This document shows positions 34,291-46,440 of a stretch of DNA of 64,000 bases, in pieces. The DNA is from Apodospora peruviana. Lineage: Eukaryota > Ascomycota > Sordariomycetes > Sordariales > Lasiosphaeriaceae. Below the pieces are notes generated by a model. The model did no database searches. It saw nothing but the letters and a program-made list of their open reading frames with translations, and was not told the origin of the DNA. Within the stretch, counting starts at the first letter, position 1. Each line of letters opens with the position of its first letter. The translations under genes were made by a program, and so were the position numbers. The stretch is taken from NCBI GenBank assembly GCA_033439685.1, contig JAUEDM010000001.1, positions 9,052,001 to 9,116,000 of the forward strand. The letters run 5' to 3'.

Positions 34291-34726
34291 TGCGTTCGTT
34301 TCAGGACGACTAAACAAAATGGTGGATTTATGAGGTATAAAGATGGTGCCCAGGCCAAAAGCTGGCTGGCAGAACGGCCGGAAAACAAACGGTGCTGTAA
34401 CCCGATGGCCGTTCCTGCCACTCTCACAGCTGCTTCCGACTCCCGATACGCACCTGCCAAATTTGAACAACCTGCCAAACCAACCAATGATGTAATTGTG
34501 AAATCTCTGCTCTTGCCAAATGATGCGCGGAACGGGAATGCTTCTCAAAGACTCCAAATCTGCGCCTGGACCAACCAATTCGTCTTCTCTACAATCTACA
34601 TACTCGTACATCATATTACCATAAATCCCTCCTTGTCCCTGGGTATCAAACTTTCTTACACGCTTTATTAACCAATACCCTTCCATATCCTAACCTTGGT
34701 AATCAGTAAGGAACCACATTCCCCGA

Positions 34727-37261
34727 TTATACGTTATCCCCCGGCGCCGCGAGGCCCGGACGCGAATGCGGAAAAGACCCCCCCGTCACTATCCCCTGGG
34801 CACCGACACACAGCTCGTTTATCGCCAGCACGGTGGTGTAGTTCGGCGGTTCAAGTCCGACGGCATGCATTGGATCCGTTCCTCTGCCAGTGTGGCGCGG
34901 GGTGTACGCCGGCGGGGACTGCCGCCCTGCTTCGAGGTCATCCATCTCGTACTCGTTGTCGCCGATGTTGAGCGACATCCGCGGATGCAGTGGCGGAGCA
35001 CTGGCATCGTTTGCTGCCGGTGATTCGGGAGGTGGTTGGGGGATTTCGCCCTGGCCGAAGCTGTTTCTGCCGGTCGTCTGGTCTTGTTCAGCCTGCGTGA
35101 CGGAAGGACGCCCGGCTGTCGAGCTCCGTGCCGTGGCGGCGGCAGTGTCTTCTGCTGAGCTTGAATCATCCAGTTGGCCAGGCGGTAGGGCACTATCTGG
35201 CGGCCGCTCGACGATCCCTATCAGCCCGTTGACCTCGCCCAGCTGCTTCCGCTGCTTCCGGGAAACCTCCCGCAGCCCGATCCATCGGATGAAATCCCCG
35301 TCCTTCAGCTGGTGTGCGATCCTGGCAATGGCCAGCGCGTCCAGCGTCGACGTCCACGTCCGCACCCGGTACGAGTAGACGAGCAGCGCAATCATCCCCA
35401 GCGCCTGCAGCGCGACGAGCACGCTGACCACGACCATCGCGGTAGTTGACATCACGAACTGTCTGTACTGCAAGCCCTCGGTAGTCCAGATGTAGTCTGC
35501 CCTACTCGACCTCTTTTGAGAAACAGAAACGGCCATGTCCATCAGCGCCTGGTTGGCCAGGTACATGGCAACTTCGAGGTGATTCGTCTTGGTCCGGTCG
35601 GGGTTAAACAGTGAGATCAGCGAGTGAACGGCCGACGCTGGGAAGCTTTGCGCGTCGTCGTAATATTCTATGTCGCAGGGATACTGATATAAAGTGGGCA
35701 GTTGCGTTTTGAACGGGAAAGGACAGGAGACGGCCAACGCCTGCGTTAGAGGATCGTTCATGATGCTGTTATTGCCCACCCACGCGGCGAGGTCGTAGAA
35801 GGAACCGCTCCCGAACAGTGCGAGCGCAGCGATCGTGAGTGGGCCCGGGGTTGCTCTCTTCACATGGTCGAGCTCCGCGTCGGGGTCGACGTCGTTGTCG
35901 TAACTATCGTACCACCCCCTGAGTGTTGCCCACTTCCATGTCAGCGCTGCAGAGGACTAGAAACTAAGACGTGCGTCGAACTCACCTTTTACTCCTACTC
36001 ATGATGGTGTTATTCTGGGCATACTCGCTATAGCTTTTGATGGTCTGGCTGAAGTTGCCACCGTTGTGGAAGTTGCCAAGCTCGAAATATCCCAGAGTCG
36101 TGTTCCCGACGCAACGAACAGACAAACTTTGCCAACTGTAGGGATACTTGGCCGAAATATACATCTCCTCTTCGAGGTACTGTGTGTCGTTGGTATCCGC
36201 GGACCACGGGCTTGTGTAGTCGGCGCCGGCGGCGGTGGGTGGAGGATTGGTAAAGACGCAAACATCTACAGTCGCCGTATTTATCCCGAATTCCTCCCCC
36301 ATACTCCATTTTCTCACGTATGGAAAGCCGGTGCCGGGACATGGTGTAGGAAACTCGTCCTCGCCAATAGTCTCACATCGGGCGTTGCTGTCCATGCGCA
36401 ATGCAACCTGGCGGAAGAGACCCGTGTTGGTGTTACTCGGCAGGGCCGTGACGAAGTACCTTTCATCTCGATCGTCATACCACGTCGCACTCGACCCTTG
36501 ACTCCTCTTCCCGACGATGATAGAGTGTAGGGTTTGCCGGACGATATTCGATCTGTTCAAATCGCTGATTATCGCCAGGCCCGGAGATGGCCCTATCTGC
36601 TGCTCATCGGTCCGTTGGCCGTAGTTATATGTGGAAGGTATGCCACCGGACTCCAATGGATACGCCTGGCGGTGACGGCTCCAGACCGTGTGAACCAGGG
36701 CCGCGCGGAGGACGAATTGGGCGAGAGCTGGATGGTTTCCGACATTTTGAGCATCAGCAAAACTATCTCGACTTCAGGACCAGGGTTCGGCAAGAGAGGT
36801 GTAGTGCGCTTACCGATAAGTATAAGCCCTGCGCCAAATCGCGTCAACCAAGTAGCTTCCGAGTCCGGCCGCAGACCGTGCTGCAGATACCTGCCGTCTG
36901 CGAGACTGAAAAGCTGCCGCGCGCTGACCTTCTTGGTCGCCCGTGTCCGCAGCGTGAACACCACCGCCGCCCTCGAGAGAAGCATATAGATGACCGGCAG
37001 CGCGACCACCGCGGCAAAGACAGTGAGGACTTCGAGCGCATAGGTCCAGTTCGTCGCCCAGGTGGCATCCCATGGCTGGATCCCTAATTCGTCGACATCG
37101 TATTTGTAAATTCGGTGGGAAAGAGGGACGGTTAATCGGAAGGGACTCGACGATTGGATGCATGTGAGGAGCCAGGGGATGATGAGAAGACAGAGGTAGA
37201 GCAACACCACGAACCCGTGGCTCCGTCGGTACTTCGCCACCACGACCTCCTTGCCGGCCAT
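34727..37261 (-). CDS. Multi-pass membrane protein, uncharacterised fungal family (793 aa)
   Basis: Minus strand, exons 37261-36814, 36727-35986 and 35918-34727, in frame throughout. Membrane segments: VVLLYLCLLIIPWLLTCI (residues about 17-35), LEVLTVFAAVVALPVIYMLL (about 77-96), a weaker one around LARF/FGAGLILI near 145, and VVVSVLVALQALGMIALLVY close to the middle of exon 3. Between segments 3 and 4 lies a long, probably lumenal or extracellular domain with several N-x-[ST] sites and six or more Cys. The C-terminal 200 residues are Ser/Pro/Gln-rich and disordered, so probably cytosolic. Motifs such as LFSLADGRYLQHGLRP recur in unnamed ascomycete proteins, but no function is known. It is flanked by two relics yet fully intact. 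Confidence 0.8.
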
Positions 37262-38543
37262 TGTCGATATCTTAAGCGACCGTGACGCGACTCCCGGGCT
37301 TCGGGGTTTCGTCGTTGAGCAAGGAACGTGTCGTCACGATATCAGCAGGAGGGGATCGTGGAGCAAGCCACAAGAGTCGTGGGCCCACAGACGTGCCATA
37401 GGGCTGGCTTTAGTATCAGACAAGGGAAATCCGGGGTCTTGGGAGGAACCGCAAAAAAAGGGGCGTTAGCACCACCATGTGAATGTTGAGGAGGTATTGG
37501 CTTGGCCAAATTACCTTGCAGATACCCCTGGCCTCGGATCGCATTGTGGCCAATAATAGCAGTGTGATAGAGTTGGGGGCCATTCTACCTCACGTCAAGT
37601 TGGCCTGTTGGCAATGAGGCCTCACCCTCACGATGCAACACCGTGTCGCGCTAGATCCATTTGCGGTCAACTCGATTCCATATCGAAAGGTTTCGGGGTT
37701 CATCTTCATTTCACGCGGATACCGCACCCACGATATGATCTTGGAGGGTTATCAGTTGACAGCCAAGACTGTGACGCAAATGGAGTCTTCTTCACTGGGC
37801 TGCAATAAACCCGATCTGTTTAACAAGAATATATACTTTCATTCAGATCATTCGCTGGCATGTCTCGGGCTCCCAGTTCCAGACGCTCCTCCAAGAACTT
37901 TGGGTACATGTACTCTATGGCCTGATACTTCTGTGGAGGTGGATACTCGCCAAGACATAAGACATGAATGATGAATCACTTGCACCAACAGCTGCCTGGC
38001 AGATTGAGGTGTTAGCAAGTTGTTGAGGCCGCCAAGGTCCTCTCTTCAGGGGCAAAACAGTACATGGTGCCATAGCAACAACATCCTACAATCCCATCCA
38101 ATCATATCGCCACAGGCACTGCATTTTTGACCCTCGCGAAGGCCATCACAACAACGTTAAGCAATTGCAGACCGGCTGAAGGAAGCAGCCAATAAGATAT
38201 ACTTGACAAAGACCCTGTAGGTAATCCGTGGACGGATTACAGCCCAATACAGGACTGCAATTTTAACACAGGACACAACCAGTAGGTTTTAATCGAGGTA
38301 GGCTACAAGGAGAAAAGATATGAAGTTATCTTATTAATGGTTAAAAGAAAACTGATTTTCAGCTATACTCCGTTGATAGTTCATTTGCAAGGTCAAGTAC
38401 GGTACCTGGTTATCAACAATGATCGGTTACATGTAGTATTTTTAATGTGCCTGCACACCTTACCTTATTTTTACTCTGTCTCTATCAGTCACTATATCAG
38501 ATCATGCTACCTGTAGTTAGTCTAAGACAGATCCATCTCTTCA
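37262..38543. other. Intergenic region, nothing recognised
   Basis: Promoter side of the membrane protein gene, then AT-rich sequence. Short frames look non-coding. Confidence 0.4.
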
Positions 38544-39389
38544 CTATACACGGGCTTTACCGCTTTTTCCGGACCCTGCTCCACCGGCCGCAGAGGCAAC
38601 TTTCTCCAACCGTGCCAACATATCCGGACGCGGGTCAGCTAATTCCGGCCCGGCTACTTCCACCGCCGTCTCCTCTTTAATGTCGCCACTCCTCATCTGC
38701 GTGTCCTCCCGTAAGTTAGCACGCAGTTGCGACAGCCCAATGAACCGCGTACACGTGTGCACCTCACCACCAAAGAAGTCTGAGCCCTCAAAAACCAGGT
38801 TCCGTGGGCGGTGCTGGATCGGAGCTGCTCATTTCGGCCAGCATGTTAAGCGGAAGCCATGTCAAAAGAAATTCAAGGCACTCGCGGGCAGGTCGTCGCT
38901 GCGCAGGGTCGCTACGCTACATCATGCCCAACACCAGCTTTGACAGCGGATGGCTCTGCCATGCCGCGAGGTCGAGGCCAATGTTCTTGAGGAGTGTGTT
39001 TTGTACCATTGGGTGGTCTATGTCACTGACTAGCTTGTCAAGGGGGCTCGAAGGTTGATTACTAGACGATGAGACACGGGTGGAGGAGCAAGCTTCCTTT
39101 ACTTTGCGGAGGAGCAGGGCAGGTTCGACTTGTGGGCAATGTTGAAGCTGGTGAGGTTGTCCGTTCCAGGCCGTGCTTGGCTTCGAGGACGAAGTCTTTT
39201 GGAGGCGAACACACGGAACTTTTGGTCGCGGATTCGGCTGACGGAGGTCGGGCTGCCGTCGATATCTCGACCTGAGTTTTTGGAGATTCCTCCTACTGCA
39301 TAGTAGTCTGTCGTATGGTGACCTCGGAAGGCCTGGTAGACCTTGCCGTTCAAGACCTGGCTCAGGACGAGGTCCATTGTGGACGACAA
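38544..39389 (-). pseudogene. Relic of a kinase-like protein with stops and frameshifts
   Basis: Minus-strand pieces fit one decayed protein. VLSQVLNGKVYQAFRGHHTT and a following block run to about 39100. After a frame change come LDKLVSDIDHPMVQNTLLKN and LAAWQSHPLSKLVLGMM, then a TAG (about 38915), then RSDPAQRRPARECLEFLLTW. The last stretch resembles the end of a protein kinase C-lobe (xxRDPxxRxxAxECL). A further shift leads to FFGGEVHTCTRFIGLSQLRA and a stop at 38544. The TAG sits where a Gln would fit, so CAG-to-TAG is a simple explanation. The catalytic loop is not found, so the kinase link rests on the C-lobe segment only. Confidence 0.4.
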
Positions 39390-40360
39390 ACTTTTGTTGC
39401 CAACGCTGGATGGACTTTGTGCCGGGGTTCTTTAGACAGGAATAAGGATAGCACTTTGGTCCTTCCTAACATAGTTTGGGCACTTGTCGTGAAAGGTTTT
39501 GCCGAAAACAGGACAATGGGAGGTTAACTGTAACTGTCTTTCTTTAAATATGAAGGACTGGAGGAGCTCTACGTGCACGGGGTTGCTGGACAATGGAATT
39601 GTGCCTGGTGAGCATGACTGAAGGTCTTCTTTGTCGTACGGACTGGTGGGTTATTCCCAAGCGCTTTGGCTTGAACATCAGAACAGCATTGCTACCGCTG
39701 AGCAACATGGCTGGTCCCGAATAATCTCTTTGTTCTGGTTTTATATCCTGTGGTCCTTACTTAAGGTAGGTTAGTCATGTAACAATTAGGATAACAGCGT
39801 GAGGCTCACCAAGATAGCCGACGAACTGTTTTCGGCACTGCATTTTTAGGCCCGCTCGAGGTGTTGAAAGAAGGCTGGCCTATCACCTCCGTTGGGGCTA
39901 AAATTGCAGTGCTTTGCAGCTCTGCTGGGGTTATATTTACGGTTGTAAATTGGTTGCAATTCCGGACGGCATTGCGATTGGCGAGTTGTGGTCAATGAAA
40001 AAGTCTTCAATGCCATACATTTATGGGATTTCATCAGTTTGCCCGGTCCCGTGACAAGGTATTTCATAGAGACAAACTTGACGACAAAATAACCAGACTC
40101 TCAAAAGTTCGTCATCATTCGTCTAATTTTACAGTACAAAACAACATTGGAAGAAATACATTTCACCGCAATAACCCAGCCCATCAAATACACATTACAT
40201 ACAATCAAATTACAGCGGTGAACATCTCAACTAAATCAAAAGAAAAATACCTTTCGCCTCCTAGCTCCTCGTCTTACTTTTCCTTCCTTTTTTTCATCTT
40301 CCCTTTCATTTCCGTCGTCCATGTGTGTAGGTATTCTTGCCGTCGGCGAGCGTGCACTCG
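39390..40360. other. Intergenic region, AT-rich
   Basis: No gene is recognised. Short A-rich tracts occur around 40110-40250. Confidence 0.4.
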
Positions 40361-40615
40361 CTAGGCCTTTCCAGCGGTGGAGCTTCCACCCTTTCCGCCC
40401 TTTCTCTTTTTTCGACGCTTCTCCTTGCTCCACCTGTTTATATTGGCCCTGCAGCAGTCGCAATGGCCCTGCGCGATAGGATCATGGTATCCGACGACAT
40501 CACACCTCCCACCTTCGCGTACTTTACTGCATTTACCCCCCTTGAGAAGCCAGTCGTGGCGTCTGCCCCTATGGTCGCCGCACATGAGGCAATCAAACTT
40601 CATCCACTTGCACAT
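40361..40615 (-). CDS. Small basic Cys-rich protein (84 aa)
   Basis: The ATG at 40615 gives MCKWMKFDCLMCGDHRGRRH, then KCSKVREGGRC, then GHCDCCRANINRW, ending in a Lys/Arg-rich tail (KEKRRKKRKGGKGG). Eight Cys fall in pairs (C2, C9-x2-C12, two central Cys, C-x-C-C), a spacing suited to binding two zinc ions, though the ligand set is not proven. There is no signal peptide; the basic tail looks like a nuclear localisation signal. Similar small C-x2-C basic proteins occur in many ascomycetes without assigned function. The longer frame upstream of this ATG is hydrophobic and is more likely 5' untranslated sequence. Confidence 0.6.
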   Translation of the reverse strand: MCKWMKFDCLMCGDHRGRRHDWLLKGGKCSKVREGGRCDVVGYHDPIAQGHCDCCRANINRWSKEKRRKKRKGGKGGSSTAGKA

Positions 40616-41592
40616 CTTTGCGAACGCTGGCTGAATTCTCGACAAAGGTAGTAGAGGTAGGAGACTGGAGGCAGAATGGTAGAAATTGACAAAGAATTGG
40701 TAGGAAGACCTGTGGATGTCCTGTGGATGAGTGACGGCCAGGTCCAGGTCAAGAAGAAGAGGGCGGTGAAGCCTGTTGTCATATGGACGGTTCACCATAA
40801 TTGTACTTGGGCTAGGTGGTTCACATGATCTGGTGTATCTGCTTGGTGAATCGAGGTAGCATCAGTGCTTTTGATCTGTGCATCTGATTAGGAGTTAACT
40901 TCCATTTCAACATGATTAATGTCCTTGATCGTGGCAAGGCAGAACTGGGGTGAGATATCAAGGTTTTTCGAGGCCAACATGGCAACTCGTTGAAACACCG
41001 AGAGAGGCGGCTTTCAACTCTCGGGCCAACTTCAGATGTTGGTCGAAAGTGACAAAGAGGGATGTTTTGACTGAGAGTTACTGTTCGATCTGTGTACCCC
41101 CGTATCATATCAACAAAGACAATCTGAAGAAGGTGAGATCAAGCAGAGGTAGTGATCACGTCACATCCATCCTCCCTTGATCTCTTTGATGCATACCAAT
41201 GACGACGCCGTTGTTGCGTAGCAATCTTCCCAATCATGGACAGGAGTCTCCCTTATACGAACACTTTTGGGGAGGGTCCATGTACCGTCCGCTGACACCT
41301 GGATCATGGATGCTTGGTCATCTGAGTTTCTCATGTTGTCGGCGCAGCCTGACGTGGCGGTGGATACGATCTCTGGTTATTCATGATATGAGTTTCTAAG
41401 TTCACTCGACGGATATTGCGTACTGGATATTTTATGTGCCTACATGTGTAAGTACCTATCTACCCACCAACTATCGAATCACGGCCACGTTATGAAATAA
41501 GGAGGCCTAGTCCCAAGTCATGAAGAACAAGAACACACCCTCCAACCCTACTAGTTTTGTTATCTTTAGTTCAAGTTCCACCCGCTCCATAC
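40616..41592. other. Intergenic region, nothing recognised
   Basis: Upstream flank of the Cys-rich gene and 3' flank of the Clr5 gene. No coding frame is supported. Confidence 0.4.
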
Positions 41593-43610
41593 CTACACTT
41601 CCTCCTGATCCTCATCATGATCCACATCCATACCGGCCGTAGTAACACTTAAATGATCAACCGGCTCAGAACTAGCCTCTCTCTCTTCCCGATCCAAAAT
41701 CTCAACAATCTTCCTCGGCAATTGCACCTCCGTCCGTCTCGCCCGTACCGCATCCGCCTCAGCCAGCAATCCTTTACTCCTAAGCCTCTCCTCCATCCTA
41801 AGCGCCATCTGCACCCAGTCCCCATCAGCCGGCGCATTGAGAAACGCAACCCGCCACTCCCTCGCCAGCTCTCCATCGCCCAACACGTCCTCAGCATAAA
41901 CAGTGCACAGGAACCAACTCCCGCGATAGATCTGCCTATCCTCAGCGGACGCCCAGTCCACCGGCCTCATACCAACATTATCCGGCTTGTGTGTCAACTT
42001 ATACAACACCCTTTCCAACCTCCCCTGAAAGTTCTCCCCATCAAGCATAGAGAAACGCATCTGCGTCAGCAAGGCATCATATTCGAGCGCCAGCGCGGTG
42101 GTACTATCCTCCCCCAACGTAGCCATAGCCTTATCAACCAACCGATCATAATCATCAATAATCCGCTTCGCTAGAAGCGGATCCGGCTCCGCCTGAATCA
42201 GTAGATACGCGCGATCGGTGTGCACACTCGATATATTATCCTTCCCCAACAACTGGACAATAGTATCAGACCACAGGTTCCACGCTAACGTAGTATACGC
42301 GGCCAGATCGGAGAAGTTATCCAGGTGCTCCACAAACGCGAGCGTAGACCGCGCAATAACGGCGATCGGATGCCCGGGGACTCTGGCGGCCGTCAGACGC
42401 GACAGGTACCGCAGGAAAGTCAGTAAGATATCGCGACGGTCGTGGTTTAGGGTCAGCTGCGGGATCGTGACGTAGCAGTCCCACAGGGCGGCGACGTGGC
42501 CGTCAGAAATCAGATCTTCGAGACCGAGGAACGCGCCCCTGAGCAAACGGCCCCCGGACGCAAAGTCTTTGTTTTTGAACTCGTTCAGCGCGGCGACGAA
42601 ATGCGATATCATTGTCGGATCGTAGTGGCCGCCCATCTTGGTGAAGCTGCTTGTTGATCGCCAGCGGGGGTCCTGTTCCGACCAACCCACGATGAAGGCG
42701 CGGCATGCTGACATTGTTGTTGTCAGGTGCTTTGACGAGTTTGTCTCAAGGAGGTTTTTATGTATGATGTTGTTGTTGACGACAAAGACTCGCGCTGTGC
42801 CCTTTTTCTTCTTGTTCTTGCCGACTTTCGGGGGTGGCGATGGACTACTACCGCTGCCCGTGCTGGAGCTGCCTGTGGGTGAAGTCCCCGGTTCGCGCTT
42901 GACAGACGACGTGCTGCTAGTCGAGTATTTGTGCCAGTTCCATTTTGCGAACTGTGCTTTGTACATCCGTGCTCTACCAAACGTTGCAAGTCAGAACCTA
43001 TTGATAGCGACGCTGGTGCTGGTGTGGTCCCTGTCAGGGGTAAAGGGGTAGTGTAGACGCGGGAGCTGCAGTGCGCCGCCGTATCAACCACAATCACTAG
43101 AGTCTGGTCGTCCCATTCCGCACGCGCACTTGCTGCATGGGACTTGTTGTAGTAAGGTGAGCCCGCCGACCGGCCCACCACCCAGGATCCCACCGTTTCG
43201 TATGAAAGAAAACCGCGGGACCGAACCAACATGTAATCATGTAATTAGACATCTTAACTAAAAGCTGAGACGTGACGACGAACTTACGTTGCGCGGAACT
43301 TGTACGCAGCCTGCATGATCTCCATAACATCTTTAAGGCGCACATTCTTGTCCAGATACAGTTCCTCAATCACCCCCTTGACGCTCTCCCAGTCGGCCGG
43401 CTTGGTAGGGATCACCACGTGAGTGCGCTCTGAGCCTGGCCCGGCCACGACGGTGATGGGCTCCAGCTCGGTCGTCGCAGGGGAGGACGATTGCCTCCGG
43501 CGGCGGTGGGGAAGGGAAGTCGCCAACGGGCTCGTCGCAGCATCACTGCTGCTGCCACTTGCTGCTGGCGAAGAAACCAGTGCCAAGGGAAGGCGATCAC
43601 TGTCGCCCAT
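41593..43610 (-). CDS. Clr5-domain protein (567 aa)
   Basis: Minus strand, exons 43610-43288 and 42973-41593 joined across a 314-base intron (GTAAGT..TAG), long for this window. The Clr5 domain spans the junction at residues about 68-122: DWESVKGVIEELYLDKNVRL, KDVMEIMQAAYKFRAT, then ARMYKAQFAKWNWHKY. Clr5 is a helix-turn-helix-like fungal domain named after a heterochromatin factor of fission yeast. It usually sits at the N-terminus of proteins thought to regulate transcription. A Ser/Pro/Lys-rich linker follows, then an all-helical region of about 330 residues resembling TPR-type repeats (FVEHLDNFSDLAAYTTLAWN). The tail is acidic. The start is the ATG at 43610; no ATG lies upstream in frame. 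Confidence 0.87.
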
Positions 43611-44475
43611 GGTGAAGTTAGTTGGCCGCACGGCGCACGCATGCGATATGCTTGTTTGTCGATGGTATGAGCAAGCGCGTCGTCATGGTTCTCCGGATAG
43701 TAGTTCACCGGATTTACGACTTGTGTGCTCCTGTGCCGTGGCAGATTCTCGCTTCAGTGGCCTAGGGAAAAATGCGGGAACCCCTTCACGGTATGTGCCA
43801 TCGGTAGGCAATTGGGGCGGTACAAGACCAAAGACACAGAATATGCCTGAAAAGAGAAGTTGGTCTGGTACCCGTCTTTCCCCGTATGCACGCGGGCTGG
43901 GGAGTCATCGGCTGAGAGAAGCGTGTCGCCAGCGAATCAGGAAAGTGTCTGTTAAATGGGATGCAACGGTGGATGACCCTTCCTTGCATACACTGTCCTG
44001 ATATCTGGGGTTAATATGGAATACTGTGTGATAATGGTCCGATAATGCACATAAGCACAGTATCGGCACGGTTGCACGTGAGGGGTCTGGTATCGAGTAG
44101 TAGTTTTGATATATTGGTGAGAATATTACTATAAGGTGTGTAACGGAGAGCTCGCTACTAAGTTATAGATTTGTATTGTTGTTATTTCATTATATCTCAG
44201 TTTCAACTCTTTAAAATGCTAGATCTCGTGGCAAGCCAAGGGAAGAAGTCGATGCTCTGCTCTCTGGCCGACAGGACATCCAAACATTGTTCTCCAACTA
44301 AACAGTCCAAGTCAACCCAATCATACTTATTACTATGTTGCTACCTCTCGTACTTCAGAATTCTGTAGAGACAATGATAAAATGTGCAATCATGAATGAA
44401 GAACAAGACAACCACAAGTCTGACCATGCAACCACTCCCCCTTTATGCACCTCCATCCTGTTACTAGCTCGCCGT
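43611..44475. other. Intergenic region between two minus-strand genes
   Basis: Promoter of the Clr5 gene and 3' flank of the monooxygenase gene. No other gene is seen. Confidence 0.4.
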
Positions 44476-46440
44476 CTATTGGGTCTTCTTCCTAACACCA
44501 GAAACCACCATCGTCTTCCTGGCCTCAAACAGCTTTAGCAACGGGTCAATCAACCACAGTACCAAACTAATCGTCCCAAACACCAACATCGGCACCCCAG
44601 AAAGCGTAACATGTCCAAAGAACCCACCTCGTCGTTCAATAGTATCCCAAAGCTCATCAACAAGCACCTCACTAGCTCCATCCCACGCCCACGGCCCTCT
44701 CAACCGAAACTTGGCATTAAAGTTAGCCCCCAGGGCCCACACAAGCGGTAATCTATACCAACCCCCAGTCTTCATCTCTCTTCCATCCTTCCCCTTCATC
44801 GTAGCGGGATACGCCCAACCCGCCTTAATGACGTCCGTAAACGACGGCGCAGAATTCATATCCACCGCCAACTGGTAAGCATAACTCTCGTGATCAACAC
44901 CGTAGTGTATCCGCGCCGTTTCCGGCACAAGAAGCCGATACTGCGGCTCATCTGCCGAATTTAATTTCCCAGCGAGCTGGTGAGGTGAGATGAGATTCAG
45001 GATCCATAGCTGAGCCTGCATTTCTGCTAGAGGAGGAATCGCTCCGAAGGATGGTCTGACGAACCCGATATATCCCACAGTCGGGTCGGACGAGTGCCAG
45101 ATGTCGCGCACGTCGACTTCGCCTGGCGTGGGGTAGTCATATTCATTCTCACCGGTGACCGAAGAGTCAGAGGACGAACCGACTCCCTCGACGGCCGAGT
45201 CAGGATTGGAGACCCCGTCAGTGTCGGTCTCGTCCTTGGCATTCATGTTGAAGAAGGGAAATGTCTGCCGGTATCCAGTCGCAAAGATGACGATGTCAGG
45301 CTTGATGGTCTCGTTCCGCAGACGACCGTATTCCTTCCGCCCGTTATCGCGGAAATGCACGACTCCTTTACTGTCAATCCGCTCCGGCCAGGGCGCGAGG
45401 TCGATCCTCCGCCCGTTTGTGTCAGCGATCGGCACCTGGATCAGGCTCGACCTGATTCTTTGGGTGAGACAAGACTCGGCGTGGTCGCGATAAGGCGCAG
45501 AGATGTACGGCATTGCCTTGTTAGACTTGTTGAAGAAGATTTTGGAGGCATGGTAGCGGCCCTCCGATATACCGCCGACGTGTTGAGCCAAACCGTACTT
45601 GGATCCGCCGACCAGCCAAAGGGTCGACTTGATGAAGAAGTCGTAGTACTCCCAGAGTAACATGTGGTCGCGCAGGCGGCGGTGCACGTATGCTGTGTCG
45701 AAGAGCGACGCGCTGCTGCTGTCCACCGGCACGTTGAGGTGGTTTGGGTCAGGTTTGTTGCCGAGGATGGGCAAGATCACTGGATCCGGAACGCGTTTCG
45801 GCGCGCAGAGGAAGCCATCCCTGTGGCTCAGCAGGACGCGCTTGGTGGGCGAGTTGACGGCCATGTAGCCCAGGTCCATGCCGGTTTCGCCGGACCCAAG
45901 GATCAGGACCGTCTTGTCGGTGCTGAACTGAGACTTGGATTTGAAGTCGGCCGAGTGGAAAGACTGAGGGACGTGTTCGATGCCTTCTAGCTCAGGTAGG
46001 TTGGGCGTGACGTGCAGCCCTGAACAGACTGCGATGGCGTCGCAGGAGTATTCGAGCACCTCGTTGTCGGTGGGCTTATAGGAGACGATGTGGCCTCCGG
46101 CAGGTGAACGGCGGACGGAGACGACGGGCGAGGACAGCTTGATGTGCGGCCTCAGGCCGAAGTGGTCGCAGTAGTCGTTGAGATACTCGACGTAGCGCGC
46201 TGTCGACAAGAAGTCTGGGTCGTCTTTCCGAGGGCGGAAGTCCGAGAATGTGGTCAGCTGTTTTGAGGAGACTAGTTCCGCATCTTCGTAGGTGCGGTGG
46301 GCAAAGGTCCCGCCGATTGCGTCTTCGGCTTCGAACAGGACTGCCTCGATTTGGTCCGTCTCGAGGAATCGGTGGGCTGTTTGGAGATATTTGAGGGTGG
46401 CTAGGCCCGAGGGCCCGGCGCCGATTACTGCTACACGCAT
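44476..46440 (-). CDS. FAD-dependent monooxygenase, FMO-like (654 aa)
   Basis: A single-exon minus-strand gene. I start it at the ATG at 46440 because the protein then opens directly with the FAD-binding MRVAVIGAGPSGLATLKYL; the in-frame extension to 46590 has no family features. Further hallmarks: the FMO-identifying region VPQSFHSADFKSKSQ, the NADPH-binding VLILGSGETGMDLGYMA and the FATGYRQTFPF motif. Family enzymes oxygenate soft nucleophiles (N or S) using NADPH and O2. It is longer than usual FMOs, with a Ser-rich insertion (GVGSSSDSSVTGENEY) after FATGY and a C-terminal hydrophobic segment (VTLSGVPMLVFGTISLVLWL) that should anchor it to a membrane, probably the endoplasmic reticulum. 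Substrate unknown. Confidence 0.92.
   Translation of the reverse strand: MRVAVIGAGPSGLATLKYLQTAHRFLETDQIEAVLFEAEDAIGGTFAHRTYEDAELVSSKQLTTFSDFRPRKDDPDFLSTARYVEYLNDYCDHFGLRPHIKLSSPVVSVRRSPAGGHIVSYKPTDNEVLEYSCDAIAVCSGLHVTPNLPELEGIEHVPQSFHSADFKSKSQFSTDKTVLILGSGETGMDLGYMAVNSPTKRVLLSHRDGFLCAPKRVPDPVILPILGNKPDPNHLNVPVDSSSASLFDTAYVHRRLRDHMLLWEYYDFFIKSTLWLVGGSKYGLAQHVGGISEGRYHASKIFFNKSNKAMPYISAPYRDHAESCLTQRIRSSLIQVPIADTNGRRIDLAPWPERIDSKGVVHFRDNGRKEYGRLRNETIKPDIVIFATGYRQTFPFFNMNAKDETDTDGVSNPDSAVEGVGSSSDSSVTGENEYDYPTPGEVDVRDIWHSSDPTVGYIGFVRPSFGAIPPLAEMQAQLWILNLISPHQLAGKLNSADEPQYRLLVPETARIHYGVDHESYAYQLAVDMNSAPSFTDVIKAGWAYPATMKGKDGREMKTGGWYRLPLVWALGANFNAKFRLRGPWAWDGASEVLVDELWDTIERRGGFFGHVTLSGVPMLVFGTISLVLWLIDPLLKLFEARKTMVVSGVRKKTQ

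Noticed and set aside
45094..45660. 188-codon plus-strand frame
   Set aside because: It is a shadow frame antisense to the FMO coding sequence.
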